Positions 23,655 to 30,175 of a stretch of 43,402 nt of DNA are shown one piece after another; within the stretch, counting starts at the first letter, position 1, and each line of letters opens with the position of its first letter. The position numbers and the translations under genes are program-made. The notes beneath the pieces are model-generated. The model saw nothing but the letters and a program-made list of their open reading frames with translations. It made no database searches and was not told the DNA's origin. Source of the DNA: Candidatus Sulfotelmatobacter sp. (GTDB lineage: Bacteria; Acidobacteriota; Terriglobia; Terriglobales; Acidobacteriaceae); the NCBI GenBank assembly GCA_030044775.1, contig JASICF010000348.1:1-43402 (forward strand). The letters are read 5' to 3'.

Positions 23655-24233
23655 TTACAATTTGAGTTTGCTAAGAAACTCGGCTTCTCTCATCACTGCC
23701 TTCACCGCTCCACTGAATACCCTTTTCGCCTCCGGGGCCTCTTCCGGCGGAATCGACTTATCGATAAGCAGCATCGCCGCTCCGTGCCCGAGCATCCACA
23801 AGGCCAGCAGCATCCGTTCTCGGGTCTTCTCCGTCCCTCCAAGCCTGTTCTGCAGTTTTCCATTCATGACGGCGCGCGCCGGCCGCTCCACCTCCGCGCT
23901 CGCCCGTGGCGAATGATCCAGCTCGTAATTATGCTGGAAGAAGAGCTCATAGTCCCAGGGATGTTCGAGCGCATATTCAAGATATTTCTCGCACGCTTCC
24001 TCGACTGTGGCCGCCCGGTCCACTTCGGCGGCGATCTCATACCGGACTCGGCGCAGCATTCCCCTCAGCAGATCGTCGCGGTCCCGAAATCGCCGGTACA
24101 CCGCCGGCGTGTTCGTTCCCGCTTCGCGTGCCACGGCGCGCATGGTCAAACTGCCCGCACCGCCTTTTCTCCAGAGTTTGCGGGCAGCTGCCAGTATTTT
24201 TCCCTCCAGTTCAGGATCCGATGGCCGCGCCAC
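23655..24233 (-). CDS. TetR-family transcriptional repressor
   Basis: About 192 residues from the GTG at 24233, preceded by GGGAG six bases away; the frame extends upstream to 24323, but those residues are encoded by the AT-rich promoter region. The N-terminal helix-turn-helix is typical (ILAAARKLWRKGGAGSLTMR, VAREAGTNTPAVYRRFRDRDDLL). The C-terminal ligand domain is helical, with no recognised ligand class. It is divergent from the gene at 24416, and the shared region carries repeats and palindromes fitting TetR-type operators, so it probably controls itself and that gene. Confidence 0.85.
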   Translation of the reverse strand: MARPSDPELEGKILAAARKLWRKGGAGSLTMRAVAREAGTNTPAVYRRFRDRDDLLRGMLRRVRYEIAAEVDRAATVEEACEKYLEYALEHPWDYELFFQHNYELDHSPRASAEVERPARAVMNGKLQNRLGGTEKTRERMLLALWMLGHGAAMLLIDKSIPPEEAPEAKRVFSGAVKAVMREAEFLSKLKL

Positions 24234-24260
24234 ATTCCCCTCCCAGGTATAAATTGTGTT

Positions 24261-24294
24261 TGTTATGTATACACCGTAACTATAACATTGTACA
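24261..24294 (-). promoter_or_regulatory. candidate promoter and operator for the TetR gene
   Basis: On the minus strand TGTACA (24294-24289) and TATACA (24271-24266) are 17 bases apart and point at the TetR gene. The inverted repeat TGTTAT (24261-24266) / ATAACA (24282-24287) and one copy of TAACATTGTA (24283-24292) overlap it. The same ten bases recur at 24348-24357 in the opposite promoter. Confidence 0.45.
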
Positions 24295-24330
24295 GGAAAT
24301 AAAAACATTAATATTAAACGCATTTAATTA

Positions 24331-24361
24331 TGTTGACATCGTAGATGTAACATTGTATAAA
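24331..24361 (+). promoter_or_regulatory. sigma-70 promoter overlapped by a palindromic operator
   Basis: TTGACA (24333-24338), 17 bases, then TATAAA (24356-24361), pointing at the gene at 24416. A palindrome (TGTT, one extra base, ACAT, five bases, ATGT, AACA; 24331-24352) covers the -35 box and spacer, and TAACATTGTA at 24348-24357 reaches into the -10 box. A repressor bound here would block RNA polymerase; the divergent TetR is the natural candidate. Confidence 0.6.
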
Positions 24362-24415
24362 TAATTCAATTCCGCCTGTGGGAAAATCTTCATATTGTGG
24401 GAGCCTTAAAAACTT

Positions 24416-25204
24416 ATGTTGTCCTGGGATAACCCTGGCGATCGGGTTGCGATTGCCCAGATGAATTCCGAGCTGCAGCACGCCCAGCTCGAGTTGCTCA
24501 GCGCTCACTGCGCTTCTCACCAGTTGCGGCTGCGCTTTACGGTCGACGATCTCGCACGCTTCGGCCGCCGCGACATTCTGCGCAAGTCGCTCGAAGCCGC
24601 CGCCTCGCTCAATGCGTATTACTCCTCCATCGAGGCGAAAATTCCGCAAGCCGCTGAGGCCGTCGAATCCGCTTCCCTGACCGAAGGCCAAGTCCGCGAA
24701 GCCGTTAATCTGCTTGCGTCCTATTTGCGCGAGCAGAGCGAGTACTACATGCGGGTCGCCGTCCCTCTCAGCAACCTGCAGAAAGCCGCCATGTGGCCTT
24801 ATTTTTCGGCGGTGGTGCTGGACCGCGCGCGGGTCGTCGAACTCAAGGGCCAGCGCGTTCCCAATCCGCCGTTCTACGAGCGGGCCCGCGCCCTCGGCAT
24901 TACCAATCTCCCCGAGTGGACTCATATGGACTCGCTCACCTTGGGCGACGTTATCCTCTTCAACGAGAAACTCAGCGAGCGCGCCCTGTTTCACGGGCTG
25001 GTGCACGTCATTCAATCCGAACTGCTCGGGATTGAGCGGTACAGTGAGCTGTTCATTCGCGGTTTTCTCGCCACAAAACATCATTTTTCCGTGCCGCTCG
25101 AAGCGCACGCCTTTTCCCTGGAATCGAAATTCGGCGCCAACCCCTCCGACCGCTTTTCCGTCGAAGACCGCGTGCGCCTGTGGGTTCACCAGGGCCGTTA
25201 CTAA
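24416..25204 (+). CDS. zincin-like protein with altered HExxH motif, function unknown
   Basis: A 262-residue protein without a signal peptide. Residues about 178-235 follow the plan of bacterial zincin-like domains (GDVILFNEKLSERALFHGLVH, then VIQSELLG, then FIRGFLATKHH and VPLEAHAF), in which related proteins read FHELVHVVQ. Here the catalytic Glu position is Gly194 (HGLVH at 193-197, codon GGG, one base from GAG). The N-terminal half is helical and not recognised. Without the Glu a hydrolase would be inactive, so a binding role or a sequencing or natural mutation are the options. It is the only gene behind a strong promoter and is followed by a terminator. Confidence 0.6.
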   Translation: MLSWDNPGDRVAIAQMNSELQHAQLELLSAHCASHQLRLRFTVDDLARFGRRDILRKSLEAAASLNAYYSSIEAKIPQAAEAVESASLTEGQVREAVNLLASYLREQSEYYMRVAVPLSNLQKAAMWPYFSAVVLDRARVVELKGQRVPNPPFYERARALGITNLPEWTHMDSLTLGDVILFNEKLSERALFHGLVHVIQSELLGIERYSELFIRGFLATKHHFSVPLEAHAFSLESKFGANPSDRFSVEDRVRLWVHQGRY

Positions 25205-25223
25205 GAACCGTTTCCAAGGGCAT

Positions 25224-25243
25224 TCCGGAGCGGCAGCTCCGGA
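25224..25243. repeat. perfect inverted repeat (hairpin)
   Basis: TCCGGAGC, a GGCA loop, then GCTCCGGA. It lies 20 bases after the stop of the gene at 24416 and is not followed by a T run, so it may be a processing or stability element rather than a terminator. Confidence 0.6.
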
Positions 25244-25326
25244 TACGCGGGCCCTCCCCCGCGGGTCTCCGGACGACACCCACACGTTCGGAGACTTCAA
25301 AATTTCTTTTTCCCCCACGCAACAAA

Positions 25327-25355
25327 GGGACGGCGCAAGCCGTCCCCGCTTTTTG
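25327..25355 (+). terminator. rho-independent terminator
   Basis: GGGACGGC (25327-25334), loop GCAA, GCCGTCCC (25339-25346), then CGCTTTTTG. A perfect eight-base stem with a stable GNRA-type loop. It would end transcription from the gene at 24416; the stop is 120 bases upstream. Confidence 0.7.
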
Positions 25356-25496
25356 CTTCCGATCAGATGTTGCTTATCGAGAATTGATTTCCAAGATCGT
25401 TTGCTTCCGGCGGTTTGGCGGCGTAATCGTCCGCGCATGCCTGAATAGTCAAAGTCTCGCGCGGTTTTTCTCCTCGCAACAGATACCGGGCTTCCC

Positions 25497-25566
25497 AGGT
25501 TGCCCCACGTTTTCGCTCGGGTTGCGGGTTGCCCCGCCCTTTCGCCCGCTTTTGGCGGAGGGTAGG
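25497..25566. repeat. REP-like dispersed repeat, copy A
   Basis: A stretch of about 70 bases beginning GGTTGCCCCA and containing CCCTTTCGCCCGCTTTTGGC with hairpin-forming arms. A second copy with the same order of elements lies at 26922-26982. The rest of the 25205-25655 gap holds the two hairpins listed and no gene. Confidence 0.6.
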
Positions 25567-25655
25567 TTCTAGGCAGGCAAGGCTGATGACGGCGCTCTTC
25601 CATTATCGCAAAGACGCGGGTTACAATCTTCAGCAAGCGAAAAGGAAGCCACGCT

Positions 25656-26171
25656 GTGGATGAGATTGTCCCCAACCTCCTTCATCCCGCCCAACTGGAA
25701 GCCATCGTCGCTGTTTTGCGAAAGACAGCGGAGCAGGCAAAAGTAGCGCTCCCAAAGGATAGAGCGTTCTTGATTGCGCAGAATATCTGCTCAAATGCGC
25801 GCTCCCTGGAACGCGCGCTCACCCGGCTCGCGCCCTATCGTTGGGGGAACAGCACGGAGCTCACCCGCAGCTTCACGCAACAAGCACTGCAGAATTCGAT
25901 CGATACGCAGGTGCGCGCGGCGGTCGATCGCCTCCAAAAATCTTCCTCTCCCCATCGCGGTACGAAGGACGACAAAGTTGGATGGCAGGATTGGACCCCG
26001 TCGAATCGAGATTTCGGCTTCTCCCTGTTGATCGCGCGCCAGGGGAGAAAAGCCACCCGGGTTAGACAGCAATTGGAAGTGAACATGCGCGAGAGCGAAC
26101 GCGAACGGCTGGCACGCCGTGACGCGCACCAGCGGGAGTTGGAAATCCGCGCGAAGAAGCGGAAATGCTGA
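25656..26171 (+). CDS. stand-alone DnaA lid-domain (AAA+ domain IIIb) protein
   Basis: A 171-residue protein starting at GTG, with AAGGAAG seven bases upstream. Residues about 12-82 align by eye with the helical lid of DnaA: LRKTAEQAKVALPKDRAFLIA, then NICSNARSLERALTRLAPY, where DnaA has FIAxRxxSNVRELEGALxRV. Arg49 matches the sensor-2 Arg of DnaA. There is no Walker A or B and no DNA-binding domain IV, so it cannot be an initiator on its own. The C-terminal 70 residues are basic and probably helical (RESERERLARRDAHQRELEI). It might bind DnaA or a DnaA-like ATPase; this is inference. Confidence 0.6.
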   Translation: MDEIVPNLLHPAQLEAIVAVLRKTAEQAKVALPKDRAFLIAQNICSNARSLERALTRLAPYRWGNSTELTRSFTQQALQNSIDTQVRAAVDRLQKSSSPHRGTKDDKVGWQDWTPSNRDFGFSLLIARQGRKATRVRQQLEVNMRESERERLARRDAHQRELEIRAKKRKC

Positions 26172-26214
26172 ATCCTTGCCCCGAGGCGGCACATTAAAAG
26201 GATCCTACCCACCA

Positions 26215-26613
26215 CTATGGACGACCGCCGAGAAACTGTCGCGGAGTAAGAATTGCGATCCCTTCGTACTCACGTAACCTCAACAAATGAGTATCGCCGG
26301 TAACTATGACTTGTGCGGCTGCTTCGGCCGCGCACTCGAGTACGCGATTGTCGGAGGGATCCTCCGCAACTGCGTTTACACGTCGACTCGGAACCACTCG
26401 CGAGCCCAGGGACAACAACCGCGCGAGGTACGTGTCCAGCCGCTGATTATTCCAATTGAATTTGTCGCGCAGGACGCGCCGGGTTTCAGTCTCAATCTCC
26501 GCCGAATAAAACCACTCGCAAATGCCTTCCTCGACTGTCTCAAGCACTCGCCGGGGCAGTCCCCCGAAAACCAGCGCAGACACGATCACATTCGTGTCTA
26601 CGACAATCCTCAT
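26215..26613 (-). CDS. PIN-domain toxin (VapC-like, putative toxin-antitoxin PIN family)
   Basis: A 132-residue PIN domain with the acidic metal site of this nuclease family: Asp6 in VVDTNV, a Glu in the region EIETETRRVL, and Asp residues in DPSDNRVLECA and VTGDTHLL. PIN toxins cleave RNA, often tRNA or rRNA. Its ATG overlaps the antitoxin stop region (the toxin begins at 26613, the antitoxin gene ends at 26614), the usual order with antitoxin first. The target RNA cannot be deduced. Confidence 0.85.
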   Translation of the reverse strand: MRIVVDTNVIVSALVFGGLPRRVLETVEEGICEWFYSAEIETETRRVLRDKFNWNNQRLDTYLARLLSLGSRVVPSRRVNAVAEDPSDNRVLECAAEAAAQVIVTGDTHLLRLREYEGIAILTPRQFLGGRP

Positions 26614-26868
26614 TTATTTCCGTCCGTTTGGTTTTGTGCGGCGGGTCTCTTGAACTATGCGCTCAACATCGCTCTCACGGATTCTGAGTTCTTCCGCCCG
26701 GCGGCGGCCGTAGGCATTGACTTCGTCCCACCACGATTGCCGTTCATATCGCCGCAGCGCCTCTCGAACCAGTTCGCTCATCGTGCGGCTTTCGCGCTTG
26801 GCAATCGACTGCGCCCGCTTCAGCATCTCCGGCGGCAAGGTAATGGATAGTGTGCGTGCACCCTTCAT
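26614..26868 (-). CDS. ribbon-helix-helix antitoxin
   Basis: An 84-residue protein. The N-terminal ribbon-helix-helix fold is seen as RTLSITLPPEMLKRAQSIAK, then SRTMSELVREALRRYE, typical of CopG/RHH antitoxins. The remaining 40 charged residues would wrap the toxin. It is the first gene of a two-gene operon with the PIN toxin. A palindrome overlaps its start codon and is the likely autoregulatory operator. Confidence 0.85.
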   Translation of the reverse strand: MKGARTLSITLPPEMLKRAQSIAKRESRTMSELVREALRRYERQSWWDEVNAYGRRRAEELRIRESDVERIVQETRRTKPNGRK

Positions 26869-26897
26869 GTTAAATATTGTAAAACAATGTTAAACAT
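26867..26897. promoter_or_regulatory. palindromic operator of the toxin-antitoxin operon
   Basis: Arms ATGTTAAATATTGT (26867-26880) and ACAATGTTAAACAT (26884-26897) form an imperfect palindrome with two mismatches around a three-base centre. It includes the antitoxin start codon. Autorepression by binding such a site is the norm for RHH antitoxins. Confidence 0.6.
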
Positions 26898-26921
26898 GAC
26901 CGCAAAACATTTGAGCCCGCC

Positions 26922-27057
26922 GGTTGCCCCAACCTTGTCGCAGGTTGCCCCACCCTTTCGCCCGCTTTTGGCGAAGGGTGGGCTCTTGCTGTTTGTCCGC
27001 TGTGATCTGAGATCTACCCACCCTGCCGCAAAAGACGCGGCAAGGGTGGGGCAACCC
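26922..27057. repeat. REP-like dispersed repeat, copy B plus inverted partner
   Basis: Copy B (26922-26982) matches copy A at 25497-25566 and forms a hairpin around CGCTTTT. A further hairpin (27017-27029 with 27037-27050) ends in GGGTGGGGCAACCC, the reverse complement of the copy B start, so GGTTGCCCCACCC (26943-26955) and GGGTGGGGCAACC (27044-27056) make a perfect 13-base inverted repeat over 114 bases. Confidence 0.65.
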
Positions 27058-27105
27058 ATTCGTGGGAAAAGGATGGACCAGCCCCGAACCGTGCAGGCAA
27101 TCGGG

Positions 27106-27137
27106 GCCCGAAAATCAAAGCGGCCCTTGCGGGCCGC
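27106..27137 (-). terminator. terminator of ahcY
   Basis: On the minus strand GCGGCCC, loop GCAA, GGGCCGC (27137-27120), then TTTGATTTT. It is 68 bases past the ahcY stop. A second hairpin (CAGCC/GGCTG near 27165-27182) lies between. Confidence 0.6.
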
Positions 27138-27204
27138 CGGATCCTTCGACTGGACTAAGGACAAGCAGCCGAGGGCGGCTGTCCCTACATGATTTTGCTC
27201 GCGC

Positions 27205-28476
27205 CTATGTTCCTTCCGACCAACCCGCCAGGTATTCTTCCTGCTCGGGTGTGAGTTTGTCGATCTTGATGGCCATCGACTCGAGTTTCAGTTTGGCCAC
27301 GCGCTTATCGAGCTCGTCGGGAACTTTGTACACGCGCTTTTCCAGCGTCTTGAAGTTCTTCACCATGAACTCGACTGACAGTGCCTGATCGGCAAAACTC
27401 ATATCCATCACCGATGCCGGATGCCCCTCGGCCGACGCCAGATTAATCAGACGGCCTTCGCCCAGCAGATTGATCTTGCGCCCGTCCTTCATCGAATACT
27501 CGTCGACGAAGTTGCGCGTGGTGCGTTTGGACGAGGCCATTTTTTCGAGCGCCGGGATGTCGATCTCCACGTTGAAGTGGCCGGAGTTCGAAATGATTGC
27601 GCCGTCTTTCATCGAATCGAAATGCTCTTTCGTCAGCACGCTCTTGTTGCCGGTCACGGTGCAGAACACGTCGCCGATCTTCGCCGCCTCGTGCATCGAC
27701 ATCACGCGGAAGCCATCCATCACGGCTTCGAGCGCCTTCGTCGGATCGACTTCCGTTACGATCACCTCCGCGCCGGCGCCGCGCGCGCGGCTGGCCAGCC
27801 CGCGGCCGCACCAGCCATAGCCAGCCACGACAAACTTGGAGCCGGCAAGCAGGAAATTGGTGGCACGAATGATGCCATCGATCGTTGACTGCCCGGTGCC
27901 GTAACGGTTGTCGAACAGATGCTTCGTGTCGGCGTCGTTCACCGCAATAATCGGATAACGCAGCACGCCTTCTTTCGCCATCGCGCGCAGGCGGATCACC
28001 CCGGTCGTGGTCTCTTCCGTTCCGCCGATCACGCCTTCGAGCACGTCGGTGCGCTTGGTGTGCAGGATGCTCACCAGATCGGCGCCATCATCCATGGTGA
28101 TGTGCGGCTTGTGGTCGATCGCCGCCATGATGTGCTGATAATAGGTGTCGTTGTCTTCGCCCTTGATGGCAAACACGGCGATGCCCTGATCGCGCACCAG
28201 GCTGGCAGCGACGTCATCTTGTGTGGAAAGCGGATTCGACGCGCACAGCACTACATCCGCGCCGCCGTCGCGCAGGCAGATGGCCAGGTTTGCGGTCTCG
28301 GCCGTAACGTGCAGGCAGGCCGAAATGCGGATGCCTTTCAGCGGCTGGTTCTTGATGAATTCCTTGCGAATGATCTGCAGCACCTTCATCGACTGGTTCG
28401 CCCACTCGATGCGCTTCTTTCCCAGATCGGCCAGTTCCAGGTTCTTAATATCGTTGCTGATTGCTGCTGTTGACAT
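27205..28476 (-). CDS. ahcY: adenosylhomocysteinase
   Basis: A 423-residue S-adenosylhomocysteine hydrolase, the length of the bacterial form without the extra insert found in many homologues. The N-terminus shows CLHVTAETANLA, the substrate region VNDADTKHLFDNRYGTGQS, the NAD-binding loop GYGWCGRGLA, and ISNSGHFNVEID; it ends with the usual Leu/Tyr-rich tail. The enzyme splits S-adenosylhomocysteine to adenosine and homocysteine, so it relieves inhibition of methyltransferases. metK lies 1.7 kb upstream on the same strand. I saw no SAH riboswitch in the leader. Confidence 0.96.
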   Translation of the reverse strand: MSTAAISNDIKNLELADLGKKRIEWANQSMKVLQIIRKEFIKNQPLKGIRISACLHVTAETANLAICLRDGGADVVLCASNPLSTQDDVAASLVRDQGIAVFAIKGEDNDTYYQHIMAAIDHKPHITMDDGADLVSILHTKRTDVLEGVIGGTEETTTGVIRLRAMAKEGVLRYPIIAVNDADTKHLFDNRYGTGQSTIDGIIRATNFLLAGSKFVVAGYGWCGRGLASRARGAGAEVIVTEVDPTKALEAVMDGFRVMSMHEAAKIGDVFCTVTGNKSVLTKEHFDSMKDGAIISNSGHFNVEIDIPALEKMASSKRTTRNFVDEYSMKDGRKINLLGEGRLINLASAEGHPASVMDMSFADQALSVEFMVKNFKTLEKRVYKVPDELDKRVAKLKLESMAIKIDKLTPEQEEYLAGWSEGT

Positions 28477-28901
28477 ACGCCTCCCGTGGCGCCCCGAATT
28501 AAGATTTCTTGTTGATTACAACAGGGTAGTTCGTATTAAGGGTCACTCTCAGGATACACGATTATCGCCCGTGAAGGACATGCCAAAAATACCCTTAGGG
28601 GAATGGGACTTTCGAGAGCCAACAAACATGGACTTTCGTTTCGACGTTGTTGAAAACTTTGCCGCCAGGGAATTGCAGATCTCCGCTTTCTCGAATTCCT
28701 GCGCTCTTTTTTCGGCAGAAAGTCGGGCCAACGATGAGGAACAGCCTTTTGCGGACTCTCTGGTGGAGAACAAATTTCCGACACGGACAATCGAGTGTTT
28801 AACTTAGTGTCCTTCTGTTGTAGAAGAAAGTCCGCATTGACATCCTGAACCGGCTCAAGTCAAAATCTCTCCGCCCAAATCACACATCTCCGGAGGGACC
28901 T
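28477..28901. other. intergenic region between ahcY and the kelch gene
   Basis: This 425-base gap must hold the divergent promoters of ahcY and the kelch gene. An open frame at 28579-28807 (76 codons) exists, but its Shine-Dalgarno-like GAAGGA is only one base from the ATG and the peptide has no recognisable feature, so I do not call it a gene. CTTGTTGATTACAACAGG (28508-28525) is a short inverted repeat. Confidence 0.4.
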
Positions 28902-30035
28902 ATGCGCCGCGCCTACCTGCTTTCTTTCTCCTTAACTATTTTCTTCCTGGTGGCCGCCGCCGCATGGTCACAATCGGTATTTGTCGTGGGCGGAATCAAC
29001 AATCGGATTGATAGCGACAGCGTCCATCCGTCGCTCAGGAGTTCCGAGCTTTACAACGAAAGTACGCAGACTTTCACAGCCAGCGGTCAGATGCACGTCG
29101 GCCGCACCGGCAATGCAGCTACCGTGTTGCAGAATGGAGAAATTCTAGTCACCGGAGGAGACAGCAACGTAGCCGACGCTCCGACTTCTTCCGCCGAGCT
29201 TTACAATCCTTCGACTGGCACTTTCCAGATAACCGGGAACATGAGCGCAGGGAGAGTAGCGCACACGTCTACCTTGCTTCCGAATGGGCAGGTGCTCATC
29301 GCGGGTGGGCAAAATAAGCACTTCGCTAACCTGGATACGGCGGAATTGTATGACCCCACGACCGGGACCTTCACTGCAACGGGCAACATGACCACGGCCC
29401 GTTGCGGGCAGACGGCAACTCTCCTGAATAATGGCTTAGTGCTGGTGGCCGGGGGTCAAAACAATTCCGGCCTGCTGGCCTCGGCTGAACTGTATGACCC
29501 TTCAACCGGAACCTTCACCGCTACCGGCAGCATGACGACGGCACGAGAGTTTCCTATTGCAAACCTGCTGGCCAATGGAACGGTTTTGATTGCCGGCGGG
29601 GGAGGCAACGTAGGCGGTTGCTCGGGCTGCTCCCTGGCATCGGCGGAAGTATACGATCCCACCACTGCAACATTTACGGCTGTGGGTTCGATGAGTTATT
29701 CGAGACGCGGCTTTGTCTCCGCGCCCTTAAGTAGCGGCGACATTTTGGTCACCGGGGGCATCGAGGACAACAACGGACAAGAGGAATTTCTCAGCTCCGC
29801 CGAAATCTTCGATCAGGGGTCTTTAACCTTTTCCTTAACCGGCAGCATGATCAGCGTCCGCTTCGATCACGCAGCCAACCTGCTTGAGAATGGCAACGTC
29901 CTGGTGACCGGTGGATTTACGGATTCTACAATTACAGAAACAGCCGAGGTTTACGACACTTCGAGCGGGACTTTTGCGCTCACCGGCAACATGCTCGGGG
30001 CGCGTGCCGAGCAGACCACCAACAACATGCCTTGA
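28902..30035 (+). CDS. exported kelch-repeat protein
   Basis: A 377-residue protein with a signal peptide (YLLSFSLTIFFLVAAAAWSQ). The rest is six to seven kelch-type repeats of about 50 residues, each with ASAELYDPSTGTFTATG, a Met-x-x-x-R turn and ILVTGG or VLIAGG strands, folding as a beta-propeller like the galactose-oxidase central domain. The catalytic residues of galactose oxidase are not evident. The ATG has GGAGG seven bases upstream. Such propellers usually bind sugars or proteins outside the cell. It is oriented against its neighbours and stands alone. Confidence 0.88.
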   Translation: MRRAYLLSFSLTIFFLVAAAAWSQSVFVVGGINNRIDSDSVHPSLRSSELYNESTQTFTASGQMHVGRTGNAATVLQNGEILVTGGDSNVADAPTSSAELYNPSTGTFQITGNMSAGRVAHTSTLLPNGQVLIAGGQNKHFANLDTAELYDPTTGTFTATGNMTTARCGQTATLLNNGLVLVAGGQNNSGLLASAELYDPSTGTFTATGSMTTAREFPIANLLANGTVLIAGGGGNVGGCSGCSLASAEVYDPTTATFTAVGSMSYSRRGFVSAPLSSGDILVTGGIEDNNGQEEFLSSAEIFDQGSLTFSLTGSMISVRFDHAANLLENGNVLVTGGFTDSTITETAEVYDTSSGTFALTGNMLGARAEQTTNNMP

Positions 30036-30085
30036 TTTCTGGACCGCCGCGTTCGCCTGTCATCGTGAAGCGGCCGAGTCGCACG

Positions 30086-30160
30086 CGCAGAGGGCTGCTC
30101 CCAGCGAATGATCTGTGCATTTCGCTGTCGAGCGGCCCATTCTTTCGCGCGCCCTCTGCG
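30086..30160. terminator. nested hairpin between convergent genes
   Basis: CGCAGAGGGC (30086-30095) pairs perfectly with GCCCTCTGCG (30151-30160), and within it CAGCGAA (30102-30108) pairs with TTCGCTG (30121-30127). It is placed between the kelch and metK stops and is a candidate two-way terminator; T runs are weak on both sides. Confidence 0.45.
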
Positions 30161-30175
30161 AAAAGGTGACCCAAC

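Noticed and set aside
24314..25675. A 453-codon open frame on the minus strand
   Set aside because: It runs opposite to the gene at 24416, across its terminator and through the promoter; its residues are low-complexity and its codon pattern is a mirror of the real gene.
26865..27164. Open frame on the minus strand over the hairpin repeats
   Set aside because: It consists of translated REP-like repeat; the inverted repeats explain the sequence better.
27017..27186. CRISPR-like repeats
   Set aside because: The repeated units are hairpins with unequal spacing and no unique spacers of constant length; there are no cas genes.
28477..28560. Possible SAH riboswitch before ahcY
   Set aside because: The leader lacks the conserved core sequences of known SAH riboswitches; only a short inverted repeat is visible.
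28579..28807. A 76-codon open frame starting MPKIPLGEWDF
   Set aside because: The GAAGGA is only one base from the ATG, no domain or signal peptide is seen, and it lies in a region that must hold two promoters.
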